From positions 1-22,520 of the forward strand of contig CAZPXF010000032.1 in NCBI GenBank assembly GCA_964590945.1: a stretch of 22,520 bases of DNA, in the 5' to 3' direction. Source of the DNA: CAZPXF01 sp964590945. Lineage in GTDB: Bacteria > Bacillota > Clostridia > Lachnospirales > Lachnospiraceae. A program made the position numbers and the translations under genes. The notes beneath the pieces were generated by a model. It was given only the letters and a program-made list of their open reading frames with translations, had not been told where the DNA came from and made no database searches. Below are positions 13,917-21,510 of this stretch, piece by piece. The first letter of the stretch is position 1; each line of letters begins with the position of its first letter.

Positions 13917-15266
13917 TTGATTCGCAGGATATTAGAGTCGGGAGCGCTGCTGGCAGTTGTGCTGCTGTTAAATACAGGACTTTTGCATCTGTGCAGGGCG
14001 AATGTCAGCGGGAACGCCAGTATTAAGGAGAGCATTGCTGCGGCTGTCGGGGCGGAAGAAGGATCAGAGTCTGGAAATACAGATGAGCCGGAGAAAGAGA
14101 AGGAAGATACAGAAAGCGCAAAGCGAACCGAAGGGAAAAACATCCGTATTTTATTGAAGACGGACGGTTATCGGGGAATCTGTCATTCAAAGGTGCAGCT
14201 CTACGCCAAAAAGGGATTATCTGTTTCATATGGAGATCAGAAGGAGACGGTTCACGGGGAAATAACTCTGGCTCCGGATGATGACCGGTTTCAAAGCGGA
14301 GTGGTCACTGTTAAGAACAGCGGAAACGGGAAAGTGAAGGTCACGTCGCTGAACCGGGGATGCGGACATCCTTCTTACAGGGGAACGCTGTATTTGTATC
14401 CGACTGCGGAAGGAATTGTGATCGTGAACGAGCTTCCGGTGGAGCAGTATTTATATGGCGTCGTTCCAAGTGAAATGCCGTCCTCCTGTGAAATGGAGGC
14501 TCTGAAAGCACAGGCCGTCTGTGCGAGAAGCTTCGCCTGTATGCATCTGGATTCCTACGCCTATGAGGATTATCAGGCAAATATGGATGATTCGACTTCT
14601 TTCCAGGTTTACGCCAACAGCAGCTATGCGAAATCAGCCAATCAGGCTGTGAAGGAGACAAAGGGTCAGATGATCTGGTATGAGGGCGGGATCATTCAGG
14701 CTTACTATTATTCGACCTCCTGCGGGCGAACAGCCTCTGCAGCAGTATGGGGCTCGGACATGAAGAAAAAATGTCCGTATCTCAAAAGCGTCGCCGTGTC
14801 GGACGGGGATGAGGATTATGAAAAGGATCTTCCGTGGTATCAGTGGAACGCACGTATTTCGGGGACGCTTTTATCCAATCTTTTGAGTCAGTATGCAGGA
14901 AAAAATCTTGGCACAATACAGTCCATAAAGATCACCAAACGGGATAAAGGCGGCGCGGCCATTACCATGAAGGTATCCGGGAGCGGGGGGAATCTTACGG
15001 TAAAGACGGAAAATAAGATCCGCAGAGCCCTGGGCGGCAGCGGATATAAAATCAAGAAAAATGATGGCTCCTATGCTGACAGCAGCGAACTTTTGCCAAG
15101 TGCATTTATTGAGATTGCGAAGGATGGGGACGACTATGTGATCACGGGCGGAGGATATGGCCATGGGATCGGCATGAGCCAGAACGGAGCAAATGAAATG
15201 GCAAGATGTGGAAAAAATTACATAGAAATTTTACAAAAGTTTTATTCCGGGGTTGAAGTGTACTGA
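13917..15266 (+). CDS. SpoIID/LytB-domain exported protein (putative lytic transglycosylase)
   Basis: This 449-residue protein has an N-terminal membrane anchor or signal peptide (about residues 5-25, LESGALLAVVLLLNTGLLHL). A charged linker rich in Glu, Lys and Ser follows (about 37-75), then a SpoIID/LytB domain (about 155-449). In SpoIID, which degrades peptidoglycan glycan strands during engulfment, the catalytic residue is a Glu in a VPSEMP motif; here it is Glu186. The other landmarks AYYYSTSCGRTASAAVWG and GGGYGHGIGMSQNGANEMA are intact. The start must be TTG 13917: an in-frame TAG lies two codons upstream and the signal peptide would be lost with any later start. AAAGAGG serves as ribosome binding site. 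No SpoIIM/P partners are nearby, so it may be a vegetative or sporulation paralogue and not SpoIID itself. Confidence 0.85.
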   Translation: MIRRILESGALLAVVLLLNTGLLHLCRANVSGNASIKESIAAAVGAEEGSESGNTDEPEKEKEDTESAKRTEGKNIRILLKTDGYRGICHSKVQLYAKKGLSVSYGDQKETVHGEITLAPDDDRFQSGVVTVKNSGNGKVKVTSLNRGCGHPSYRGTLYLYPTAEGIVIVNELPVEQYLYGVVPSEMPSSCEMEALKAQAVCARSFACMHLDSYAYEDYQANMDDSTSFQVYANSSYAKSANQAVKETKGQMIWYEGGIIQAYYYSTSCGRTASAAVWGSDMKKKCPYLKSVAVSDGDEDYEKDLPWYQWNARISGTLLSNLLSQYAGKNLGTIQSIKITKRDKGGAAITMKVSGSGGNLTVKTENKIRRALGGSGYKIKKNDGSYADSSELLPSAFIEIAKDGDDYVITGGGYGHGIGMSQNGANEMARCGKNYIEILQKFYSGVEVY

Positions 15267-15282
15267 TATTTTGTGATATACT
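15253..15282 (+). promoter_or_regulatory. Possible promoter for the YihY-family gene
   Basis: TTGAAG (15253-15258) and TATACT (15277-15282) are 18 bases apart. The -35 box lies within the last codons of the SpoIID-type gene. Confidence 0.5.
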
Positions 15283-15321
15283 CTTACAATCTCCAGCAGA
15301 GTGCAGAAAGAGAACATATTT

Positions 15322-16203
15322 ATGGAAAAAAGTAAGATAAGCAGAATTTTTCATTTTTGCAAGGATAAAATCAAAGAGATCGCGCTGGTGATCACTTACG
15401 ATCATGTGGGCGCATATGCGGCGCAGTCGGCGTATTTTCTGGTACTTTCTATTATTCCGTTCCTGCTGCTTCTTTTGACGGTTGTCCGGTATACGGCGTT
15501 TACCAAGCTGGATATTCTGGAGATGATCATTCCGATCTTTCCAAGTACGATCGAACCATTGATCCGTATGATCGTGAATCAGGTATATGCCGGATCGTCA
15601 ATGGTCATCCCGATCACGGCTGTTGTGGCGCTTTGGTCGGCCGGACGCGGTGTTATGGCTATGACGTCGGGACTGAACTGTATTTATGACTGCGTAGAGA
15701 CACGAAATTATTTTTTTGTGCGCGTCCGCGCGATGGCGTATACATTATTGCTGATCGTGATCATTATGTTTGTGCTGGTATCGCTGGTATTTGGGAACAG
15801 CCTTGCAGCGCTTATTGTGGGTCATTTCCCATTTATGAAAAAGGTTGTGGAACGTCTGATCGGAATCCGGGTCGTTACATCACTCGGAGCGCTATTTGTA
15901 TTTTCCATGCTGGTTTACCATTTCCTTCCCAACCAGAAACGCAGGATCAAATATCAGATCGCCGGGTCGGTTTTTACATCCATCGGATGGCTGCTGGTTT
16001 CCTTTGTATTTTCAATTTATATGGATGTATTCCGTGGATTCTCGTCGATGTACGGAAGCATGACGACGATCATCCTTTTGATGCTCTGGTTCTATTTTAT
16101 TATGTATGTCATGCTGCTCGGCGGCGTTGTGAATATTTACTGCGAGAAGATTGACGGAGAGCGGAAGGAGAAAAAGAAGAATAGTCTTGACATTCGAGAG
16201 TAG
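15322..16203 (+). CDS. YihY/virulence factor BrkB family membrane protein
   Basis: This 293-residue integral membrane protein has about six hydrophobic helices and the family landmarks AAQSAYFLVLSIIPFLLLLL (about residues 33-52), ALWSAGRGVMAMTSGLNCIYD (about 104-124), and the C-terminal FRGFSSMYGSMTTIILLMLWFYFIMYVMLLGGVVN. The family was once mislabelled as ribonuclease BN; its function is not known. I prefer ATG 15322, preceded by AAAGAGA, over a GTG at 15301 that lacks a ribosome binding site and would add seven residues. A lysine-rich tail ends the protein. The last codons contain the -35 box of the downstream pheS promoter. Confidence 0.9.
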   Translation: MEKSKISRIFHFCKDKIKEIALVITYDHVGAYAAQSAYFLVLSIIPFLLLLLTVVRYTAFTKLDILEMIIPIFPSTIEPLIRMIVNQVYAGSSMVIPITAVVALWSAGRGVMAMTSGLNCIYDCVETRNYFFVRVRAMAYTLLLIVIIMFVLVSLVFGNSLAALIVGHFPFMKKVVERLIGIRVVTSLGALFVFSMLVYHFLPNQKRRIKYQIAGSVFTSIGWLLVSFVFSIYMDVFRGFSSMYGSMTTIILLMLWFYFIMYVMLLGGVVNIYCEKIDGERKEKKKNSLDIRE

Positions 16204-16215
16204 AATAGTTACAAT
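16187..16215 (+). promoter_or_regulatory. Promoter of the pheST operon
   Basis: TTGACA (16187-16192) and TACAAT (16210-16215) are separated by 17 bases. It lies across the stop codon of the YihY-family gene and directly precedes the Phe T-box leader. Confidence 0.8.
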
Positions 16216-16221
16216 AAAATT

Positions 16222-16511
16222 CGATTTGAAAAATGCGTTGACCATGTATAGTAGGTTTTTATTTTCTTACAGAGACGGAGAGTCGCCGGGCTGAAAGCTT
16301 TCCGAAGTTCAGATAGAAACTGAATTTCCCATGTGAGCAGCATTTCTGAACCATTGTATGGATGCGATAGCATTGTCGAAGCGCTATCCCCGGTGCACTT
16401 AATAGGAAATGACGTTGATGCACGTTACGCATACTTAAGCGCCTGTCAGCGACAGGAATCAGGGTGGTACCGCGAATATGCTTCGTCCCTTTGTGGGATG
16501 GAGCTTTTTTT
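16222..16511 (+). ncRNA. Phenylalanine T-box riboswitch upstream of pheS
   Basis: The leader shows the AGAGA motif (near 16272), a Stem I ending GTGAGCAGCA, the specifier UUC (16344-16346, Phe) immediately followed by TGAAC, the conserved T-box AGGGTGGTACCGCG (16461-16474) and a terminator. It senses uncharged tRNA-Phe and allows pheST transcription when phenylalanine charging is low. The specifier agrees with the genes controlled, so it is a useful internal ruler for the other T-box in this window. Confidence 0.95.
16480..16511 (+). terminator. Intrinsic terminator of the Phe T-box
   Basis: GCTTCGTCCC (16480-16489) pairs with GGGATGGAGC (16495-16504), with G-U pairs, and is followed by seven T residues (16505-16511). 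Confidence 0.88.
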
Positions 16512-16527
16512 GTAAGGAGGAAAAGCA

Positions 16528-17547
16528 TTGAAAGAGAAATTACAGAGCATCCGTGAGGAGGCGATCCGTCAGATCGAGGCCTCGGATGTACCGGAGAAAC
16601 TGAATGAAGCGCGTGTCAGATTCCTTGGCAAAAAGGGGGAACTGACTGCTGTTTTAAAGGGAATGAAGGATGTAGCGCCGGAGGATCGTCCGGCTGTCGG
16701 GCAGATGGTCAATGAGACAAGAGCCGCCATCGAGGAGGTTCTCGAAGAGACAAAGCAGAAGATGGAGGCGGCGATCCGCGAGGAGAAGCTGAAGAAGGAA
16801 GTCATCGACGTAACACTTCCGGGAAAGAAGAGCTCCATCGGACATCCGCATCCGAATATGATCGCTCTTGAGGAGGTTGAACGGATTTTTGTCGGAATGG
16901 GATATGAGGTCATTGAGGGTCCGGAGGTAGAGTACGATGAGTACAACTTTGAGAAGCTGAATATCCCGGCAAATCACCCGGCAAAGGATGAGCAGGATAC
17001 GTTCTATATTAACAAAGAGATCGTGCTTCGTACGCAGACGTCCCCGGTACAGGCCCGCACGATGGAAAAAGGAGTTCTTCCGATCCGTATGATCTCTCCG
17101 GGACGTGTGTTCCGTTCCGACGAGGTGGACGCAACACATTCACCATCCTTCCATCAGATCGAAGGACTGGTCATCGACAAGAACGTTTCCTTCGCAGACC
17201 TGAAAGGAACTTTGGAGGTATTTGCAAGGGAATTGTTCGGAGAAGGAACAAAGACAAAATTCCGTCCGCATCATTTTCCATTTACAGAGCCTTCCGCAGA
17301 GATGGATGTGAGCTGTTTCAAGTGCGGCGGCAAGGGATGCCGCTTCTGTAAGGGCGAGGGCTGGATCGAGATCCTTGGCTGCGGCATGGTACATCCGCAT
17401 GTACTTGAGATGTGCGGGATCGATCCGGACGAGTACATGGGATTTGCTTTTGGCGTAGGTCTTGAGCGTATCGCGCTTTTGAAATATGAGATTGATGACA
17501 TGAGACTGCTGTACGAGAACGATATCCGTTTCCTGAGACAGTTCTAA
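16528..17547 (+). CDS. pheS: Phenylalanine--tRNA ligase, alpha subunit
   Basis: This 339-residue class II aminoacyl-tRNA synthetase subunit charges tRNA-Phe as an alpha2-beta2 enzyme with PheT. An N-terminal coiled-coil (about residues 1-90) is followed by the catalytic domain. Visible motifs are HPHPNMIALEEVERIFVGMGYEV, NHPAKDEQDTFYI, RTQTSPVQARTM (motif 2 region) and FGVGLERIALLKY (motif 3). Cys263, Cys266, Cys271 and Cys274 form a CxxC-x4-CxxC knuckle that could bind zinc. The start is TTG 16528 behind TAAGGAGG; an in-frame TAA at 16513 rules out anything further upstream. PheT follows after 16 bases. Regulation is by the Phe T-box in the leader. Confidence 0.97.
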   Translation: MKEKLQSIREEAIRQIEASDVPEKLNEARVRFLGKKGELTAVLKGMKDVAPEDRPAVGQMVNETRAAIEEVLEETKQKMEAAIREEKLKKEVIDVTLPGKKSSIGHPHPNMIALEEVERIFVGMGYEVIEGPEVEYDEYNFEKLNIPANHPAKDEQDTFYINKEIVLRTQTSPVQARTMEKGVLPIRMISPGRVFRSDEVDATHSPSFHQIEGLVIDKNVSFADLKGTLEVFARELFGEGTKTKFRPHHFPFTEPSAEMDVSCFKCGGKGCRFCKGEGWIEILGCGMVHPHVLEMCGIDPDEYMGFAFGVGLERIALLKYEIDDMRLLYENDIRFLRQF

Positions 17548-17563
17548 GGGAGGAGAAGAACAG

Positions 17564-19981
17564 ATGAATACTTCATTATCATGGGTGAAAGCGTATGTGC
17601 CTGATCTGGAGGCGGGTGCGCAGGAATATATGGATGCGATGACATTGTCCGGAACAAAGGTGGAGGGTTATACGGAGCTCGACGCCGATCTGGAGAGAAT
17701 TGTCATCGGTCAGATTGAGAAAACAGAGAAGCATCCGGATGCAGACAAGCTGATCGTCTGCCAGGTGAATATCGGCAGCGAGGTGATTCAGATCGTCACA
17801 GGCGCTCCGAATGTGAAAGAGGGAGATAAGATCCCGGTCGTTCTGGACGGCGGACGCGTGGCAGGAAGTCACGATGGTAAGATGACGCCGGGCGGAATTA
17901 AGATCAAGAAGGGGAAGCTTCGCGGGATCGAGTCCAACGGCATGATGTGTTCCATCGAGGAGCTTGGTTCCAACACGGATATGTACCCGGAGGCGCCGGA
18001 ATACGGTATTTACATTTTCCCGGAGGATGCTGAGACAGGGGCGGACGCTGTCGAGGCGCTGGGACTTCACGATGTTGTCTTTGAATATGAGGTGACGTCC
18101 AACCGTGTGGACTGCTTCAGCGTGACCGGTATTGCCAGGGAGGCAGCAGCTACATTTCATAAGAAATTCATTCCTCCGCATGTGACGGCAACGGGAAATG
18201 ATGAGGATGCGCACGATTACATTCAGGTAACGGTGAAGGATACGGATCTTTGCCCGCGCTACTGTGCGAGGGTTGTGAAGAATATCAAGATCGGGCCGTC
18301 GCCAGAGTGGATGCAGAGAAGACTTGCGTCTGTCGGGATCCGTCCGATCAATAATCTTGTTGATATTACAAACTACGTGATGGAAGAGTATGGCCAGCCG
18401 ATGCATGCATATGATCTGGATACGATCGCGGGAAGAGAGATCATCGTAAGACGTGCGGAAAAAGGCGAGACCTTTGTAACTCTGGACGGGCAGGAGCGCC
18501 AGATGGATGAGGACGTCCTGATGATCTGCGACGGTGAGAAATCCGTCGGTATCGCGGGTATCATGGGTGGTCAGAACTCCATGATCACGGACGACGTCAG
18601 GACGATGCTTTTCGAGGCGGCATGTTTTGATGGGACCAATATCCGTCTTTCCAGCAAGCGGGTCGGACTTCGTACGGATGCATCCGGCAAGTTTGAGAAG
18701 GGACTTGACCCGAACAATGCGCAGGCAGCCATTGACCGGGCGTGCCAGCTTGTCGAGGAGATGGGAGCCGGAGAGGTAGTCGGCGGCATGGTAGACGTAT
18801 ATGCGGAAGAGCGGAAGCCGGTCCGCGTGCCGTTTGAGCCGGAGAAGATCAATGCAATTCTTGGAACGGATATCAGCAAAGAGGAAATGATCGAATATCT
18901 GGCAAGAGTGGAGCTTGCTTATGACGGGGAGACCAATGAGATCGTTGCCCCGACATTCCGTCAGGATATTTCCCGTACGGCGGATATCGCAGAGGAGGTC
19001 GCGAGATTTTTCGGATATGATAATATTCCTACAACGCTTCCGAAGGGAGAGGCCACCGCAGGCAAGCTTTCCTACAAGCTGCGCATTGAGGAGACGGTTC
19101 GCGAGGTGGCGGAGTTTTGCGGATTCAGCCAGGGCATGTGTTATTCCTTCGAAAGTCCGAAGGTGTATGACAAGCTTTTGATCCCGGCGGACGACGAGAT
19201 CCGTAAAGCAGTTGAGATCATGAATCCTCTGGGAGAGGACTACAGCATTATGCGTACCATTTCCCTGAACGGAATGCTGACGTCGCTCGCGACAAATTAT
19301 AACAGAAGAAACAAAAATGTCCGCCTGTATGAGCTTGGCAATATTTATCTTCCGAAGCAGCTTCCGGTCACAGAACTTCCGGAAGAGAGAATGCAGATGA
19401 CCTTCGGAATGTATGGAGAAGGCGATTTCTTTACAATGAAGGGCGTGATCGAAGAAATATTTGATAAGCTTGGGATGGATCAGAAAGCAAAATACGATCC
19501 GGATGCGGGAAGACCCTATCTTCATCCGGGACGTCAGGCAAATATTATTTACAATAAAAAGGTCGTGGGCTTCCTTGGTGAGATCCACCCGCAGGTTGCC
19601 GACAACTATGGAATTGGCGGAAGAGCCTGTGTGGCTGTTCTGGATATGCCTGAGATCACAGAGGCTGCAAGCTATGACAGAAAGTATCAGGGTATTGCAA
19701 GATATCCGGCTGTGACAAGGGATATCAGTATGGTGATGCCAAAAGAGATTCTGGTGGGACAGATCGAGGAGATCATCGAGCAGAGAGGCGGAAAGCTTCT
19801 TGAGAGCTATTCCCTGTTCGATATTTATGAGGGTTCCCAGATCAAGGAAGGCTTCAAGTCGGTTGCCTACTCCATCGTATTCCGTGCAAAGGACAGAACC
19901 CTGGAGGAATCCGACGTTCAGGCTGCCATGAAGAAGATCCTTCATGGACTTACGGGTCTTGGAATTGAACTGCGTCAGTAG
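17564..19981 (+). CDS. pheT: Phenylalanine--tRNA ligase, beta subunit
   Basis: This 805-residue subunit completes the PheST enzyme. Domains in order are: an OB-fold tRNA-binding domain (about residues 40-155, IVIGQIEKTEKHPDADKLIVCQVNIG), the B3/B4 editing domain that hydrolyses mischarged Tyr-tRNA-Phe (about 210-395), the B5 domain (about 405-475), a catalytic-like core (about 485-700), and the C-terminal FDX-ACB anticodon-binding domain (about 710-805, YPAVTRDISMVMPKEI ... RTLEESDVQAAMKKIL). Length is normal for the bacterial long form. GGGAGGAGAAG precedes the ATG. The gene sppA starts 15 bases after its stop, so the operon goes on. A long antisense frame opposite it is a shadow. Confidence 0.97.
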   Translation: MNTSLSWVKAYVPDLEAGAQEYMDAMTLSGTKVEGYTELDADLERIVIGQIEKTEKHPDADKLIVCQVNIGSEVIQIVTGAPNVKEGDKIPVVLDGGRVAGSHDGKMTPGGIKIKKGKLRGIESNGMMCSIEELGSNTDMYPEAPEYGIYIFPEDAETGADAVEALGLHDVVFEYEVTSNRVDCFSVTGIAREAAATFHKKFIPPHVTATGNDEDAHDYIQVTVKDTDLCPRYCARVVKNIKIGPSPEWMQRRLASVGIRPINNLVDITNYVMEEYGQPMHAYDLDTIAGREIIVRRAEKGETFVTLDGQERQMDEDVLMICDGEKSVGIAGIMGGQNSMITDDVRTMLFEAACFDGTNIRLSSKRVGLRTDASGKFEKGLDPNNAQAAIDRACQLVEEMGAGEVVGGMVDVYAEERKPVRVPFEPEKINAILGTDISKEEMIEYLARVELAYDGETNEIVAPTFRQDISRTADIAEEVARFFGYDNIPTTLPKGEATAGKLSYKLRIEETVREVAEFCGFSQGMCYSFESPKVYDKLLIPADDEIRKAVEIMNPLGEDYSIMRTISLNGMLTSLATNYNRRNKNVRLYELGNIYLPKQLPVTELPEERMQMTFGMYGEGDFFTMKGVIEEIFDKLGMDQKAKYDPDAGRPYLHPGRQANIIYNKKVVGFLGEIHPQVADNYGIGGRACVAVLDMPEITEAASYDRKYQGIARYPAVTRDISMVMPKEILVGQIEEIIEQRGGKLLESYSLFDIYEGSQIKEGFKSVAYSIVFRAKDRTLEESDVQAAMKKILHGLTGLGIELRQ

Positions 19982-19996
19982 TGGGAAAGAGGAATT

Positions 19997-20986
19997 ATGA
20001 ATAAGAAAAGATGGATCGGAGCTGCGGTTGCAGCGATAGCATTTGTCTTGATCGGATTGCTGGGAGTTGGCTCAGCAATCCTTTCTAATAAGGCAATCAG
20101 CAGATCAGCCGACGAGTTAAAAGAGCAATTGTTCGAGGGAAATACAGAAGGATCCGCCCCGTTAAATGATTATATTGCTGTGGTCACGGTGGAGGGTACG
20201 ATTCAGCAGCAGACGTCGGTCTCCGGCTTTGACCTGACGTCAGGTTATCAGCATGATGATACGATAGATTATATTGACGACCTGATGGATGATGAATACA
20301 ACAAAGGTATTCTTCTGTATGTGGATTCCCCGGGAGGAGCGGTCTACGAATCCGGGGAATTGTATCAGAAGCTGCAGGAATACAAAGAGAAAACAGGACG
20401 TAAGATCTGGGGATATATGGCGCATTACGCTGCATCCGGCGGATACTATATTTCCATGCCGGCAGACCAGATCTGTGCAAATCCAAATACGACGACAGGT
20501 TCGATCGGAGTCATCATATCCGGCTATGATCTGAAGGGACTCTATGAGAAGCTTGGTATAGAGTATTACAGCATTACAAGCGGGGATAACAAGGACTGGA
20601 GTTCCCTCAATGATGAACAGAAGGAAATCTATCAGTCCATCGTGGACGAGTCCTACGAACGTTTTGTGGAAATCGTTGCAGAGGGACGCGGAATGTCCGA
20701 AAAAGAAGTAAAGAAGCTTGCGGATGGCAGGATCTACTCAGCGAAGCAGGCTCTGGAGCTGAATCTGGTCGATGAGATCGGCCTGTATGAGGACTTCAGG
20801 GAAGAAATCCAGACAGAGACAGGCGTCGATGATTTTTACCAGAGATCAAAAGGAACGTCCATTCTCGCGGAATTATTTGGAAAGCTGGATGAGATTCTTC
20901 CGAAGTCAGAGGCGCAGGTGTTAAGTGAGTTGAAAGATGAAGTTGGAAGCGGGGTGCCGATGTATTATGCAGAAAATTTGCAGTAA
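19997..20986 (+). CDS. sppA: Signal peptide peptidase SppA
   Basis: This 329-residue membrane-anchored serine protease degrades leftover signal peptides after secretion. An N-terminal membrane segment covers about residues 6-29 (IGAAVAAIAFVLIGLLGVGSAIL). The protease domain contains LLYVDSPGGAVYESGELY (about 104-121), the nucleophile Ser147 (AHYAASGGYYISMPADQI) and the general base Lys199 (SGDNKDWSS), the same spacing as the Ser-Lys dyad known for Bacillus subtilis SppA. The length matches the short Gram-positive form. GGGAAAGAGGAA precedes the ATG. It lies in the pheST operon and overlaps the RDD-family gene downstream, pointing to shared transcription. Confidence 0.95.
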   Translation: MNKKRWIGAAVAAIAFVLIGLLGVGSAILSNKAISRSADELKEQLFEGNTEGSAPLNDYIAVVTVEGTIQQQTSVSGFDLTSGYQHDDTIDYIDDLMDDEYNKGILLYVDSPGGAVYESGELYQKLQEYKEKTGRKIWGYMAHYAASGGYYISMPADQICANPNTTTGSIGVIISGYDLKGLYEKLGIEYYSITSGDNKDWSSLNDEQKEIYQSIVDESYERFVEIVAEGRGMSEKEVKKLADGRIYSAKQALELNLVDEIGLYEDFREEIQTETGVDDFYQRSKGTSILAELFGKLDEILPKSEAQVLSELKDEVGSGVPMYYAENLQ

Positions 20987-21509
20987 AGATACGGTATATG
21001 CAGGATTTTTTGCAAGGCTTGCGGCATGGCTGATCGACTGGTGCATCCTGACTCCATGTATATGGATCATCTGCATACCGTTTGGCCTTTCCGATCTGAT
21101 ATCGGGCGCAGGATTGTTTTCGACAGCGGTGCTTTTCCGGTTCACATTAAAGGATATCCTGAAATATGTGCTTGCGCTGGCCTATTTTGTGATCCTGACA
21201 TATTTTAAGGGCGCGACGGTCGGAAAGATGGCGATGAATCTTCGCGTAGTTGGGAAGGACGGACAGAATCCGGATCTTTTTACCGTTTTATACAGAGAAT
21301 GTATCGGAAAATTCCTGAGCCGGATCACTCTGTGCATCGGCTATTTTATGATCGGCGCTGACCGGGAGAAGGCCGGGCTTCACGATAAGCTGAGCGATAC
21401 ACGTGTGATCTATGCGAAAAAAATTCATTTATATCCTGTAGTACATGGGACAGCGCCGGAGCCTCTGGAAAATGATGCGGAAGCTTCCGATAGCGGGGAG
21501 GGATCATAA
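20967..21509 (+). CDS. RDD-family membrane protein
   Basis: This protein of 180 residues (from ATG 20967) carries an RDD domain: an N-terminal YAGFFARLAAWLIDWCILTPCIW with the signature Arg and Asp residues, two further hydrophobic helices, then YFKGATVGKMAMNLRVVGKDG and a polar tail after about residue 145. The role of the family is poorly known; some members are linked to ion exchange. Two in-frame ATGs compete: 20937 would add ten residues and overlap sppA by 50 bases, 20967 overlaps by 20. I prefer 20967 because the RDD domain begins soon after, but neither has a strong ribosome binding site, so coupling to sppA translation is likely. queA begins one base after its stop. Confidence 0.85.
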   Translation: MQKICSKDTVYAGFFARLAAWLIDWCILTPCIWIICIPFGLSDLISGAGLFSTAVLFRFTLKDILKYVLALAYFVILTYFKGATVGKMAMNLRVVGKDGQNPDLFTVLYRECIGKFLSRITLCIGYFMIGADREKAGLHDKLSDTRVIYAKKIHLYPVVHGTAPEPLENDAEASDSGEGS

Positions 21510-21510
21510 C

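Noticed and set aside
13787..14143. 118-codon minus-strand open frame over the 6S RNA and the start of the SpoIID-type gene
   Set aside because: It overlaps both a structured RNA and a well-supported gene and shows only low-complexity Ser/Ala/Pro sequence.
16333..16515. 60-codon plus-strand open frame
   Set aside because: It lies inside the Phe T-box leader and ends within its terminator.
17579..19945. 788-codon open frame antisense to pheT
   Set aside because: Same type of shadow; the sense strand encodes all PheT domains and the antisense protein has no recognisable domain or ribosome binding site support.
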